From assembly GCA_963740525.1 (NCBI GenBank), contig CAVUEG010000005.1, forward strand, positions 62,001 to 126,000: 64,000 nucleotides of DNA, in the 5' to 3' direction. The stretch is from CAVUEG01 sp963740525. GTDB lineage: Bacteria; Actinomycetota; Actinomycetes; Propionibacteriales; Nocardioidaceae. A program made the translations under genes and the position numbers. Within the stretch, counting starts at the first letter, position 1, and each line of letters opens with the position of its first letter. Shown here one piece after another: positions 15,194 through 23,944 of the stretch. Under the pieces are notes generated by a model. The model had not been told where the DNA came from. It saw nothing but the letters and a program-made list of their open reading frames with translations, and ran no database searches.

Positions 15194-16159
15194 ATGGAGC
15201 TGTCCGTCTGCGCCACCGACGACGATTACGAGGGATGGCGCGCGATCCGCATCGCCGTCGTACCCATCGAGCGGTGTCCCACCGCCGCCGAGCTGCGTGC
15301 GCAGGAGTCCGCGAGCCGGCTGCTCCTGCTCGCGTCCATCGACGGCACGGTGGTGGGCTCCGGCATGGCCGACGAGTCGAACTCCCCGGGCGTCGGGTTC
15401 GTCGCGCCTCGGGTCCTCCCAGAACATCGTCGTCTCGGGGTCGGCTCCACCGTGCTCCGTGCGCTGGCCGAGCACTGCGCCGGTCTCGGCCTGCCGTCGG
15501 TCCGGGCCAGTGTCGACGACGAGGGGTCCCTCGCCTTCGCGGAGCGGTTCGGCTTCGTCGAGGTCGACCGCGAGATCGAGCAGGTGCGCGCCGTCGGCGA
15601 CGAACCACCGTCGCCGAAGCTGCCCGACGGCACCGACGGCACCGACGGCACCGACGGCACCGACGGCATCGACGGCATCGACGGCATCGAGGTCGTGGAG
15701 CTGAGCCAGCAGCCGGAGCTGTGGGCAGCCTGCTTCGAGAGGTTCGGCAGGGAGGTGCTCGCCGACTTCGCGGTGTACACGCCGCTCGAGATCAGCGCCG
15801 AGCAGTGGAACGCCGAGTGGGCCGGCGACCCGATGTTCCTGGCCCTCCACCACGGCGAGGTGGTCGGCTGCGCCGGTCTCACCCGCGATGCCGACCGACC
15901 CGAGCGGGGCGAGAACGCGCTGACCGCCGTACGCCGGGACTGGCGCGGCCGTGGCATCGCCTCCCACCTGAAGAAGCGCACCCTGCGGTGGGCTGCGGAC
16001 AACGGACTCCGAGAGCTCTACACCTGGACGCAGGCGGGCAACGCGCCCATGCGGCGCCTCAACGAGCACCTCGGCTACGTCACGAGGACGACCAGCATCA
16101 GGGTGTCGCGGTCGCTGCCCCTGGCTGCTCCCGACGCCGACGGTCAGCTGGGCTCGTAG
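15194..16159 (+). CDS. Tandem-domain GNAT acetyltransferase with a repeat linker
   Basis: 321 residues from the ATG at 15194. Two GNAT domains are joined in one chain: the first (about 1-135) has VLPEHRRLGVGSTVLRALAE, the second (about 165-315) has TAVRRDWRGRGIASHLKKRT followed by NAPMRRLNEHLGY. They are separated by a linker made of four GTD and three GID tripeptides, encoded by a 9-nt tandem repeat. Only the second loop shows the full R-G-x-G/A consensus. Tandem GNATs include mycothiol synthase and many resistance-type enzymes; the substrate here is unknown. Its 3' end overlaps the convergent lipoprotein gene by 16 nt. Confidence 0.75.
   Translation: MELSVCATDDDYEGWRAIRIAVVPIERCPTAAELRAQESASRLLLLASIDGTVVGSGMADESNSPGVGFVAPRVLPEHRRLGVGSTVLRALAEHCAGLGLPSVRASVDDEGSLAFAERFGFVEVDREIEQVRAVGDEPPSPKLPDGTDGTDGTDGTDGIDGIDGIEVVELSQQPELWAACFERFGREVLADFAVYTPLEISAEQWNAEWAGDPMFLALHHGEVVGCAGLTRDADRPERGENALTAVRRDWRGRGIASHLKKRTLRWAADNGLRELYTWTQAGNAPMRRLNEHLGYVTRTTSIRVSRSLPLAAPDADGQLGS
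15626..15690 (+). repeat. 9-nt minisatellite inside the tandem GNAT gene
   Basis: About seven copies of a 9-nt unit: GACGGCACC repeated four times, then GACGGCATC repeated three times. It encodes the inter-domain linker. The period is a multiple of three, so gain or loss of units would change linker length without breaking the frame. The block of T-to-I changes in the last three units shows that they were amplified after a mutation. Confidence 0.85.
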
Positions 16160-16671
16160 GGGACCGCGACCTGGTCCTGGTGCCTGCCCCAGGTGACGGT
16201 GAGCGTCCAACACCCCGCACGCGGAAGGTCGACCAGTGAGGGGCCGACGTCCACCACCCGCTCGACGGTGAGGTCGGACCCGTTCAGGCTCGCGTGGATG
16301 TGCAGCCGCCCGTGCGTAGCGGCCGCCCCGGCGGTGCCGACGCCCGCATCGGGGTTGGAGACCCAGAGGATCTTGTTCCGGTGCCCCGGCTCGGGACGCG
16401 GGGCGTGGAACGGGTAGCCGAAGACGACGCCGACGATGTCCCCGCGCACGCCCAGGACATGCCGAACGGGTTCTGTGGGTTGGCTGAAGCCGGCCCGTGC
16501 CCACTCCGGCAGCGGACTGTTCTGCACCGCGGTGGCGCACGACAGTGACCGTGACAGGGTCGGGGCAGCGGACTCTGACGGCTGCGCCGTGCAGCCGGCG
16601 AGCACCGAGGCAACCGAGGCAACCGAGGCAACCGAGGCGAGGAGGGCCACTCCCACGCTGCGATTCCCCAT
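16144..16671 (-). CDS. Lipoprotein of unknown function with a repeat-bearing signal peptide
   Basis: 175 residues from the ATG at 16671. The signal peptide has MGNRSVGVALLASV, more ASV repeats, then the lipobox VLAGC, so the mature protein begins at the Cys. The hydrophobic core consists of three-residue ASV repeats encoded by a 9-nt DNA repeat. The mature part contains VVFGYPFHAPRPEPGHRNKI and ends CWTLTVTWGRHQDQVAVPYE, a beta-rich pattern without a recognised family. It is divergent from furA (about 63 nt between starts) and convergent with the tandem GNAT gene. Confidence 0.65.
   Translation of the reverse strand: MGNRSVGVALLASVASVASVASVLAGCTAQPSESAAPTLSRSLSCATAVQNSPLPEWARAGFSQPTEPVRHVLGVRGDIVGVVFGYPFHAPRPEPGHRNKILWVSNPDAGVGTAGAAATHGRLHIHASLNGSDLTVERVVDVGPSLVDLPRAGCWTLTVTWGRHQDQVAVPYEPS
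16604..16639. repeat. 9-nt tandem repeat in a signal peptide
   Basis: Four adjacent copies of ACCGAGGCA (the last ends in G) on the plus strand encode repeated Ala-Ser-Val on the minus strand, in the hydrophobic core of the lipoprotein signal peptide. Copy-number change would lengthen or shorten the core by three residues per unit while keeping the frame. Confidence 0.85.
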
Positions 16672-16689
16672 GCTCGGAGGATACGACTC

Positions 16690-16734
16690 CGGCAATTCTT
16701 GACTCATTCCAGAGAGTGGACGAGACTCGGCGAC
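16690..16734 (+). promoter_or_regulatory. Probable furA-katG promoter/operator
   Basis: The short gap between the divergent lipoprotein and furA holds AATTCTTGACTCATTCCAGA, an AT-rich island in GC-rich surroundings. As I recall, the mycobacterial furA autoregulatory site has a closely similar TTGACT-xATTCCAGA core placed just before furA, so FurA is the likely binder. TTGACT at 16699-16704 could be the -35 element; no convincing -10 stands at the matching distance. The match to the known site is from memory, not a search. Confidence 0.45.
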
Positions 16735-17163
16735 GTGTCCACGGCCTCCGATTTCGAGCTCGAGCTGCGAGGCGCCGGCCTGCGGGTCACCCGCCCGAGA
16801 GTGGCGGTGCTGACCGCGCTGCGGGACCACCCGCACGCGGACACCGACTCGATCATCGGCGTCGTGCGCAGGGACCTCGGCGAGGTCTCCCACCAGGCGG
16901 TGTACGACGTGCTGCGCGTGCTGACCGACACCGGTCTGGTACGACGCATCCAGCCGTCGGGTTCCGTGGCCCTCTACGAGTCACGCGTCGAGGACAACCA
17001 CCACCACCTGGTGTGCCGTTCGTGCCGTGCCATCGTCGACGTCGAGTGCGCCGCCGGTGTCGCGCCGTGCCTGGACGTCACGGACGACCACGGCTTCACG
17101 ATCGACGAGGCCGAGGTCGTCTACTGGGGCCTGTGCCCCGCCTGTTCCATCCCCGCTCCCTGA
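16735..17163 (+). CDS. furA: Fur-family transcriptional regulator (FurA-like)
   Basis: 142 residues from the GTG at 16735 (VSTASDFELELRGAGLRVTR). The winged-helix half carries RPRVAVLTALRDHPHADTDS and SHQAVYDVLRVLTDTGLVRR; the metal-binding half has EDNHHHLVCRSCRAIVDVEC and a final WGLCPACSIP, giving the two CxxC-type zinc pairs and the His cluster of Fur proteins. It lies 22 nt upstream of katG, the standard actinobacterial pair in which FurA represses both itself and the catalase-peroxidase until oxidised. All the expected ligands are present. Confidence 0.9.
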   Translation: MSTASDFELELRGAGLRVTRPRVAVLTALRDHPHADTDSIIGVVRRDLGEVSHQAVYDVLRVLTDTGLVRRIQPSGSVALYESRVEDNHHHLVCRSCRAIVDVECAAGVAPCLDVTDDHGFTIDEAEVVYWGLCPACSIPAP

Positions 17164-17185
17164 ACAGCCCCCCGGAAGGAATGTC

Positions 17186-19429
17186 ATGCCTGAGCACCAC
17201 GATGCAGTCGTCGGCGAGATGAACGAAGAGTCGGGTGAGCCGGCTGCCAGCCGGTGCCCGGTCGCGGACGACCGCGCTCCCCACCCCACGCAGGGCGGTG
17301 GCAACCGGGGCTGGTGGCCGGACCGGCTCAACCTGAAGATCCTCGCCAAGAACCCCGCCGTCGCGAACCCCCTCGGTGACGACTTCGACTACGCCGAGGC
17401 GTTCGAGAGCCTCGACCTCGCGGCCGTGAAGCGGGACATCTCCGAGGTCCTGACCACCTCGCAGGACTGGTGGCCCGCCGACTTCGGCCACTACGGACCC
17501 TTCATGATCCGGATGGCGTGGCACAGCGCGGGCACGTACCGGATCAGCGACGGCCGCGGTGGTGCCGGCGCCGGCCAGCAGCGGTTCGCGCCGCTCAACA
17601 GCTGGCCCGACAACGGCAACCTGGACAAGGCCCGCCGCCTGCTGTGGCCGGTGAAGAAGAAGTACGGCAAGAACCTCTCCTGGGCCGACCTGATCGTGCT
17701 CACCGGCAACGTGGCGCTGGAGTCCATGGGCTTCGAGACCTTCGGCTTCGCCGGCGGACGCGAGGACGTCTGGGAGCCCGACGAGGACGTCTACTGGGGG
17801 CCGGAGACGGAGTGGCTGGGCGACACCCGCTACACCGGCGACCGCGACCTGGAGAACCCGCTCGCCGCGGTCCAGATGGGGCTGATCTACGTCAACCCCG
17901 AGGGACCCAACGGCAACCCGGACCCGCTGGCCGCGGCCCGCGACATCCGCGAGACGTTCCTGCGGATGGCGATGAACGACGAGGAGACCGTCGCGCTGAT
18001 CGCCGGCGGTCACACGTTCGGCAAGACGCACGGCGCGGCCGACCCCGACGAGTACGTCGGACCCGAGCCGGAGGCGGCGCCCCTGGAGGAGATGGGTCTC
18101 GGCTGGCGCAACTCCTTCGGCACCGGCAAGGGTGCCGACGCGATCACCAGCGGCCTCGAGGTCACCTGGACCACGACGCCCACCCAGTGGGGGAACGGGT
18201 TCTTCGACAACCTCTTCGGCTTCGAGTGGGAGCAGACGTTGAGCCCCGCGGGTGCCCACCAGTGGCAGCCCAAGGACGGCGCGGGCGCCGGCGCGGTCCC
18301 GGCCCCCGACGAGGGCGGGGCCAAGCGCGTCCCGACCATGCTGACCACCGACCTGGCGCTCCGGTTCGACCCGATCTACGAGCCCATCTCGCGCCGCTTC
18401 CACGAGCACCCGGACGAGTTCGCCGACGCCTTCGCCCGCGCCTGGTTCAAGCTCACGCACCGCGACTTGGGGCCGCTTGCCCGCTACCTCGGGCCTGAGG
18501 TGCCCCAGGAGACCCTGCTGTGGCAGGACCCGATCCCGGAGGTCACCCACGACCTGGTCACCGCAGAGGACGTCGCCGCACTGAAGACCCAGATTCTCGA
18601 CACGGGCCTGTCCGTCTCCCAGCTCGTCTCGGTCGCCTGGGCGTCGGCCTCGACGTTCCGCGGCAGCGACAAGCGGGGCGGCGCCAACGGTGCTCGGATC
18701 CGCCTCGAGCCGCAGAACGGCTGGGAGGTCAACGACCCCGACGAGCTCGCCACGGTGCTGCGCACCCTGGAGGGAGTCCAGGAGTCCTTCAACGGCTCCC
18801 AGTCCGGCGGCACCCGGATCTCGCTCGCCGACCTGGTCGTGCTGGCCGGCTGCGCCGGTGTCGAGCAGGCCGCCCGGGCCGCGGGTCACGACGTCGAGGT
18901 CCCCTTCACCCCGGGTCGCGCCGACGCCTCGCAGGAGGAGACCGACGTCGAGTCCTTCGCCGCGCTCGAGCCGACCGTGGACGGGTTCCGCAACTACCTC
19001 GGCAAGGGGCACCGGCTTCCGGCCGAGTACCTGCTCATCGACCGGGCGAACCTGCTGACCCTGAGCGCACCGGAGATGGCCGTGCTCGTCGGCGGCCTGC
19101 GGGTCCTGGGCGCGAACGCCCAGCACTCGTCCCTCGGAGTCCTCACCCAGAGCCCCGGCACGTTGACGAACGACTTCTTCGTGAACCTGCTCGACCTGGG
19201 TACGACGTGGAAGGCCACCGACGACTCGCAGGAGACGTTCGAGGGGCGCAGCGCGTCCGGCGACGTCACCTGGACCGCGAGCCGGGTGGACCTCGTCTTC
19301 GGGTCCAACTCCGAGCTGCGCGCCGTCGCCGAGGTCTACGCCAGCGACGACGCGCAGCAGAAGTTCGTGACCGACTTCGTGTCCGCGTGGGACAAGGTCA
19401 TGAACCTCGATCGGTTCGACCTGCGCTAG
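17186..19429 (+). CDS. katG: Catalase-peroxidase KatG
   Basis: 747 residues with GGAAGGA before the ATG at 17186. A bifunctional haem enzyme that removes hydrogen peroxide and peroxidises small substrates. The N-terminal active domain contains MIRMAWHSAGTYR, with distal Arg109, Trp112 and His113, and IAGGHTFGKTHGA, with proximal haem ligand His276. Met261, Tyr235 and Trp112 are placed to form the covalent Met-Tyr-Trp adduct required for catalase activity. The C-terminal half is the degenerate duplicate domain (DLGPLARYLGPEVPQETLLW). Length and motifs are normal. Probably co-transcribed with furA upstream and induced by peroxide through it. Confidence 0.97.
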   Translation: MPEHHDAVVGEMNEESGEPAASRCPVADDRAPHPTQGGGNRGWWPDRLNLKILAKNPAVANPLGDDFDYAEAFESLDLAAVKRDISEVLTTSQDWWPADFGHYGPFMIRMAWHSAGTYRISDGRGGAGAGQQRFAPLNSWPDNGNLDKARRLLWPVKKKYGKNLSWADLIVLTGNVALESMGFETFGFAGGREDVWEPDEDVYWGPETEWLGDTRYTGDRDLENPLAAVQMGLIYVNPEGPNGNPDPLAAARDIRETFLRMAMNDEETVALIAGGHTFGKTHGAADPDEYVGPEPEAAPLEEMGLGWRNSFGTGKGADAITSGLEVTWTTTPTQWGNGFFDNLFGFEWEQTLSPAGAHQWQPKDGAGAGAVPAPDEGGAKRVPTMLTTDLALRFDPIYEPISRRFHEHPDEFADAFARAWFKLTHRDLGPLARYLGPEVPQETLLWQDPIPEVTHDLVTAEDVAALKTQILDTGLSVSQLVSVAWASASTFRGSDKRGGANGARIRLEPQNGWEVNDPDELATVLRTLEGVQESFNGSQSGGTRISLADLVVLAGCAGVEQAARAAGHDVEVPFTPGRADASQEETDVESFAALEPTVDGFRNYLGKGHRLPAEYLLIDRANLLTLSAPEMAVLVGGLRVLGANAQHSSLGVLTQSPGTLTNDFFVNLLDLGTTWKATDDSQETFEGRSASGDVTWTASRVDLVFGSNSELRAVAEVYASDDAQQKFVTDFVSAWDKVMNLDRFDLR

Positions 19430-19438
19430 GGCAGCCCG

Positions 19439-20608
19439 TCAGTTGAGCACCACCCGCATCACCGCACCGGCCGGGCCGGGCGCCGCCGAGTTCACACTCA
19501 CGTAGAGCGCCTTGCCCGGCCCCTGCACGATGCCACCGGGAAGCGGCAGCTCGCCGAGACCGAGGTGGGTCTGGTGCATGGGGCGGTGGAACGGGATCCG
19601 GACGATGTCTCCGGGCGGGCCGGACTCGTTCGGGGCGAACATCTCGGCCGCCCAGAAGTTGCCGGCACGGTCGAAGGTGCACGCCGTGATCGTGGTCAGC
19701 CCTGACGCCCACACCTTCGGCTTGGTCGGGTACCTCGCGTCGGGGTTGACCCGCCACACGTTCGAGTGACCGGGGTCGTTGCCGAACTGGTTGACGATCA
19801 GGTCCAGGGTGCCGACGTACAGCATCCCGTCGGGGCCCTTGGCCACGCAGGTCGGCGCCGCGTCGTGCTCAGGCGTGTCGTTCGGGATCAGCGCGACCAC
19901 CCGGGTGCGACCGTTCGGCATCACCTCGGCGAGGGTGTTCGCCCCGGCGTCGACGACGAACGTGCGCACGCCTGAGGGGAACCTGGCCACCAGGACGGCG
20001 TACGGGTTCGAGTCGGGCTCGGGCTCGGCCGGGTTGGCGTGCCGCTTGGTCCAACGCCACTGCTGGTTGCCGACGTTGCTGAGCATGACGTGCCTGCCGG
20101 TCCTGCGGTTGAACCGGTAGAGCCGTCCGATCTGGTCGCTGGGGGCACCGGTGCCGAGCGTCGACTCGCTCATGATCATGCGCGGCTGGCAGTCCCGCAC
20201 GGAGCGCGGCTTCGGTGCCGCGCATCCGGCTCGGAGTGCGCCCATCCCCTCGGGGCCGAGTACGTCGGCCGGCGCGGGCGGCGGCGCCTCGTGCGCGTAG
20301 AGCGAGTCGAAGCGCTTCCTCCACAGAGCGGTGCTGGACCCGAGCTCGAACTTCTTCACCCGGCCCGATCGGGTCATGCCCTGGTCATCAGGCCCGGCGA
20401 CGCCGGACTCGGCGACGTAGAAGTTGCCGGCGCCGTCGAACGCGATCCCACGGGGGGCGTTCAGGTTCGTCAGCCACGGCGTCACGGTGATCGAGGGTGC
20501 GGGGGCGGCCTGATGGGCATCCGCCCCGGTCACCATGGTTGCTGCGGTCGTGGCGAGGATCGTCGCCGCTCCCGCCAGGACTTTCCACGAGTGCTTGCGG
20601 ATCTGCAT
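19439..20608 (-). CDS. Secreted ScyD/ScyE-family beta-propeller-like protein
   Basis: 389 residues from the ATG at 20608, with CGAGGAG upstream. It has a signal peptide (MQIRKHSWKVLAGAATILAT, cleavage near ADA-HQ), then repeated blade-like motifs: LNAPRGIAFDGAGNFYVAES, CVAKGPDGMLYVGTLDLIVN and ITACTFDRAGNFWAAEMFAP. The ending LPLPGGIVQGPGKALYVSVN is typical of the family annotated ScyD/ScyE, named after cyanobacterial scytonemin genes. In actinobacteria these are exported proteins without a known substrate; there is no scytonemin pathway here. Its stop is 9 nt from that of katG (convergent). Confidence 0.75.
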   Translation of the reverse strand: MQIRKHSWKVLAGAATILATTAATMVTGADAHQAAPAPSITVTPWLTNLNAPRGIAFDGAGNFYVAESGVAGPDDQGMTRSGRVKKFELGSSTALWRKRFDSLYAHEAPPPAPADVLGPEGMGALRAGCAAPKPRSVRDCQPRMIMSESTLGTGAPSDQIGRLYRFNRRTGRHVMLSNVGNQQWRWTKRHANPAEPEPDSNPYAVLVARFPSGVRTFVVDAGANTLAEVMPNGRTRVVALIPNDTPEHDAAPTCVAKGPDGMLYVGTLDLIVNQFGNDPGHSNVWRVNPDARYPTKPKVWASGLTTITACTFDRAGNFWAAEMFAPNESGPPGDIVRIPFHRPMHQTHLGLGELPLPGGIVQGPGKALYVSVNSAAPGPAGAVMRVVLN

Positions 20609-20792
20609 GACTGCTCCTCGGCGGCGTACCGGCCGGGGTGTCTCCGGGGCGGGTCGCACGCCAACTTCCCGATGCTCACAACCTCCCCGGTCGTCGGCAA
20701 TAGTCCGCCGGGGGTATTCCCCCCGGGGCAGGGGTCCGCCGTGCTCGGGACCAACGTCCCCGGGCGCGGGTGACTCTTCCAGCCGATCCCCG

Positions 20793-21177
20793 CTATTCCT
20801 CGCGACGGAACAGGATGTCTGCCGCGAGGTCGGGGCGGAAACGACGGAAGAAGTCGGCGTCGTTCGGCGCCCACACGTCTGTCCAGAGGTCCCGCTGGGG
20901 GTTGCCCCAGACGTGCTCGTCGCGCCACATGCCCTGGGCCGTCGCCTCCTCTAGGCGTACGTCGACCCACACGCGCAGGTCGAAGAGCCCGAGCAGCTCG
21001 GGGACGAAGAGCCCCAGCCCTTCGACGATGACCGCGGATCCCGCCCCGCCGGGTGTCACCTTCCGGGCGGGCACCAACACCTCGCGCACCAACCGGTCCC
21101 GGTCCACCACGGACCAGTCCTCGGAGCGTTCGACCGGCGGCCGGGTGCGCAGGCGGTTCAGGACGCGATGTCGGGGG
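20793..21177 (-). pseudogene. C-terminal remnant of a uridine kinase-like P-loop protein
   Basis: The frame is open from a stop just above 21177 to a TAG at 20793 and reads RPPVERSEDWSVVDRDRLVR, then GAGSAVIVEGLGLFVPELLG and AQGMWRDEHVWGNPQRDLW. This is the second half of actinobacterial uridine kinase-like proteins, with the VIVEG strand and lid region. The Walker A loop and the whole N-terminal half are absent, replaced by the 3' end of the desaturase gene, which overlaps it. A GTG at 21113 could start a 105-residue product, but without the P-loop it could not be a kinase. Best read as a truncated gene, perhaps from a deletion that joined it to the desaturase. Confidence 0.6.
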
Positions 21178-22114
21178 TCAGGTCGGAGTCGGACTGCGCG
21201 GCCACCCGGGCGCGGTTCTCAGCCCGGCGCTCGACGAAGCGTGTGGCCTGGGTGTCGAGCGCGGTGAGGAAGGCGCCGAGCTCCTCGCGGGCCTTGTCGC
21301 CCACGTCGCCGAAGCCGGAGCGGTCGAAGACGTTCCAGTGCCGCAGGACGGGCATGATCACCTCGTCGTAGTGCAGCCGCTGGTCGTAGATCCCGGCCTT
21401 CGCGATGATCATCGAGTTGCGACGGAAGCCCGCCATCGTGGCGCCCGGCATCTCGAAGTTGATCACCTCGTCGGCGATCGCCCGCATCGTCTCGTCCGGG
21501 GCGATCTCCAACGCCGCCGCGACGATGTTGCGGTAGAAGACCATGTGCAGGTTCTCGTCCTTGGAGATCCGCGCCAGCAGCTTGTCGGCGATCGGGTCGC
21601 CGGTGACCTTGCCGGTGTTGCGGTGCGAGACCCGCGTGGCCAGCTCCTGGAACGACACGTAGGCGACCGTCTCGAGGGCGGTCTTGTCGCCGGAGTCGTA
21701 GCCGGAGGTCATGTAGTCCATCCGCGCCCGCTCGAGCTCGACGGGGTCGACGCCCCGGGTCACCACGAGGTAGTCGCGCAGCGCGATGCCGTGCCGGTTC
21801 TCCTCGGCCGTCCATCGCCCGACCCAGGTGCCCCAGGCGCCGTCGCGGCCGAAGCGGGTGGCGATCTCGCGGTGGTACGACGGGAGGTTGTCCTCGGTGA
21901 GCAGGTTCGTGAACATCGCGGCCTTGGCCGTGTCGGAGAGCTGGGACTGCTCGGGGGCGTAGTCCTCGCCGCCGAGGAAGGCGAAGTCGCGCCCCTGGCT
22001 CCAGGGGATGTAGTCGTGGGGGTGCCACTCCTGGGCGATGGCCAGGTGGCGGTCGAGGTTCTCGGCCACGACGGGCTCCAGATCCTCGAGCAGGTTCCTC
22101 GGTGTGCCGGTCAT
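21158..22114 (-). CDS. Acyl-ACP desaturase (DesA type, ferritin-like di-iron)
   Basis: 318 residues from the ATG at 22114 (MTGTPRNLLEDLEPVVAENL), with GGGAGCG upstream. It introduces a double bond into acyl chains carried on ACP, using electrons from ferredoxin. The two di-iron helices are visible: WTAEENRHGIALRDYLVVTR (ExxH) and SKDENLHMVFYRNIV (DENLH), with the first Glu ligand in NLLTEDNLPSYHREI. Soluble, no membrane spans. Length is normal for the actinobacterial family. Downstream it runs into the truncated uridine-kinase fragment. Confidence 0.85.
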   Translation of the reverse strand: MTGTPRNLLEDLEPVVAENLDRHLAIAQEWHPHDYIPWSQGRDFAFLGGEDYAPEQSQLSDTAKAAMFTNLLTEDNLPSYHREIATRFGRDGAWGTWVGRWTAEENRHGIALRDYLVVTRGVDPVELERARMDYMTSGYDSGDKTALETVAYVSFQELATRVSHRNTGKVTGDPIADKLLARISKDENLHMVFYRNIVAAALEIAPDETMRAIADEVINFEMPGATMAGFRRNSMIIAKAGIYDQRLHYDEVIMPVLRHWNVFDRSGFGDVGDKAREELGAFLTALDTQATRFVERRAENRARVAAQSDSDLTPDIAS

Positions 22115-22218
22115 GGAGCGCTCCCTGCAGTCGTCGTCCCCCGAACCTGACAATACGTCAACCTACGCCGCCGTACCCCGGGCCGGGCGGGAGGCCGAGC
22201 CGTGACAGGCTGACGCCC

Positions 22219-23910
22219 GTGGTGGCGAAACTGATGACGGCGCTGCGGACCCCGCAGTGGCTGGGCCGGATCGTCGGCCTGGTCGGCGCGGTGACCGTGC
22301 TCAGCGCGATCCTGCCGGCCTTCCGGGACCGGACCGCGATCGTCAACGAGATGATCCCCGGCGTCTTCCCGGCCGCGGCGGCGACCGGTGCGGCGGCGAC
22401 CGGGCTGATCCTGATCGTGCTGTCGCGGGCCCTGCGCCGCGGGAAGTTCCGCGCCTGGCTGGCGGCCACCGTACTGACCGCGCTGACCGTGCTGCTGCAC
22501 CTGGTGAAGGGTCTCGACGTCGAGGAGGCGTCGCTGTCGGTGGCGATCTTCGTGCTCCTGGTGAGCGCCCGGCGCAACTTCACCGCGCGACCCGACCCGC
22601 GTTCCCTCGGCCGTCTGGTCAGCGTGCTGCTGGTCGGGCCGATCGTGGCCACGGTGCTCGGGTACCTGTGGCTGCTGATCGACGGCGACGGGCAGGCGCC
22701 CGGCACCACCCAGCTGGACCGGCTCGTGTCCGCGTTCCTGGGGCTGGTCGGCATCGACGGACCGATCCGGTTCCTGGACACCGCCGACCACAACCGCGCT
22801 TCGGTGGCGTTGGTCGTCCTGGGTGCCAGCGTGCTCCTGCTCGCCGCGTTCGTGGCTCTCGAGCCGGCCACGGGACCGCACCCGCTGACCGACCAGGAGC
22901 GCGGTGATCTCTCCGCGCTGCTGGACCGGTGGGGAGGGATCGACTCGCTCTCCTACTTCTCGCTGCGCGACGACCGCTCGGTGATCTTCTCCGCGAGCGG
23001 CAAGGCCGCGATCACCTACCGGGTCGTGGGCTCGGTCAGCCTCGCCGCGGGAGACCCGATCGGCGACCCCGAAGCCTGGCCGGGTGCGATCGCCGCGTGG
23101 CTGCACGAGGCGCGCTCCTTCGGTTGGGTGCCCGCGGTCCTCGCCGCCAGCGAGCAGGGCGCCGAGGCGTTCCACCGTTGGGGGATGGACGCGCTCGAGT
23201 TCGGCGACGAGGCGATCCTGCGCGTGGAGGAGTTCTCGCTGGAGGGGCGCAGCATCCGCGTCGTACGACAGGCCGCGGCGCGCTGCGCCCGGGCCGGGCT
23301 CACGGTCTCCTGCCACCGGGTCGCCGACCTCGACGAGGAGACCCGGGCGATGGTCGTCGCGAAGGCCGAGGAGTGGCGCGACGGTGCCGTCGAGCGCGGC
23401 TTCTCCATGGCGCTGGGCCGCTTCGGCGCACCCGAGGACGGACGGTCGGTGGTGGTGCTCTCCACGGACTCCGACGGTGCGCTCAAGGGCCTGCTGAACT
23501 TCGTGCCCTGGGGCGCCGACGGGCTGTCGCTGGACCTGATGCGTCGCGACCGCGACTCCGAGAACGGGATCATCGAGCAGATGGTGGTCGGGCTGATGGC
23601 CGAGGCCGATGCCCTGGGAGTCCGCAAGGTCTCGCTGAACTTCGCGGTGTTCCGCAGCGTCTTCGCCCGCGGGGAGCGGTTGGGTGCCGGTCCGGCGCTG
23701 CGGATCTGGCGGTCGATCCTGCTCTCGCTGTCACGGTTCTGGCAGATCGAGTCGCTCTACCGGGCCAACGCCAAGTTCCGCCCCGAGTGGGTGCCGCGGT
23801 TCATCTGCTTCCGTTCCTCAGCCGACCTGCCCCGGGTCGGCGTCGCCGCGCTGCGGGCCGAGGCGTTCCTGGTCGCCCCCGCCTGGGTGCAGCGACTCAG
23901 CCGGCCGTGA
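22219..23910 (+). CDS. MprF-like phosphatidylglycerol lysyltransferase domain protein
   Basis: 563 residues from tandem GTG codons at 22219/22222. The first 220 or so residues form about six membrane helices (IVGLVGAVTVLSAILPAFRD, IVLLVSARRN region, VALVVLGASVLLLAAFVALE). The soluble C-terminal domain has SYFSLRDDRSVIFSASGKAA, VGSVSLAAGDPIGDPEAWPG and, later, SLDLMRRDRDSENGIIEQMV with KVSLNFAVFRSVFARGERLG. These are the DUF2156 (tandem GNAT-like) blocks of MprF/LysX-type enzymes that attach an amino acid from aminoacyl-tRNA to phosphatidylglycerol and lower membrane charge. No lysyl-tRNA synthetase domain is fused. The amino acid used cannot be told from sequence. Confidence 0.8.
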   Translation: MVAKLMTALRTPQWLGRIVGLVGAVTVLSAILPAFRDRTAIVNEMIPGVFPAAAATGAAATGLILIVLSRALRRGKFRAWLAATVLTALTVLLHLVKGLDVEEASLSVAIFVLLVSARRNFTARPDPRSLGRLVSVLLVGPIVATVLGYLWLLIDGDGQAPGTTQLDRLVSAFLGLVGIDGPIRFLDTADHNRASVALVVLGASVLLLAAFVALEPATGPHPLTDQERGDLSALLDRWGGIDSLSYFSLRDDRSVIFSASGKAAITYRVVGSVSLAAGDPIGDPEAWPGAIAAWLHEARSFGWVPAVLAASEQGAEAFHRWGMDALEFGDEAILRVEEFSLEGRSIRVVRQAAARCARAGLTVSCHRVADLDEETRAMVVAKAEEWRDGAVERGFSMALGRFGAPEDGRSVVVLSTDSDGALKGLLNFVPWGADGLSLDLMRRDRDSENGIIEQMVVGLMAEADALGVRKVSLNFAVFRSVFARGERLGAGPALRIWRSILLSLSRFWQIESLYRANAKFRPEWVPRFICFRSSADLPRVGVAALRAEAFLVAPAWVQRLSRP

Positions 23911-23944
23911 GCTCGGCAGCCAGGTGTCTGACACAATCTCGGCC

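Noticed and set aside
15626..15690. CRISPR or regulatory repeat
   Set aside because: It is a 9-nt in-frame coding minisatellite within a GNAT gene.
17096..19126. A 676-codon open frame antisense to katG
   Set aside because: It mirrors the codon bias of katG and has no ribosome site or recognisable domain.
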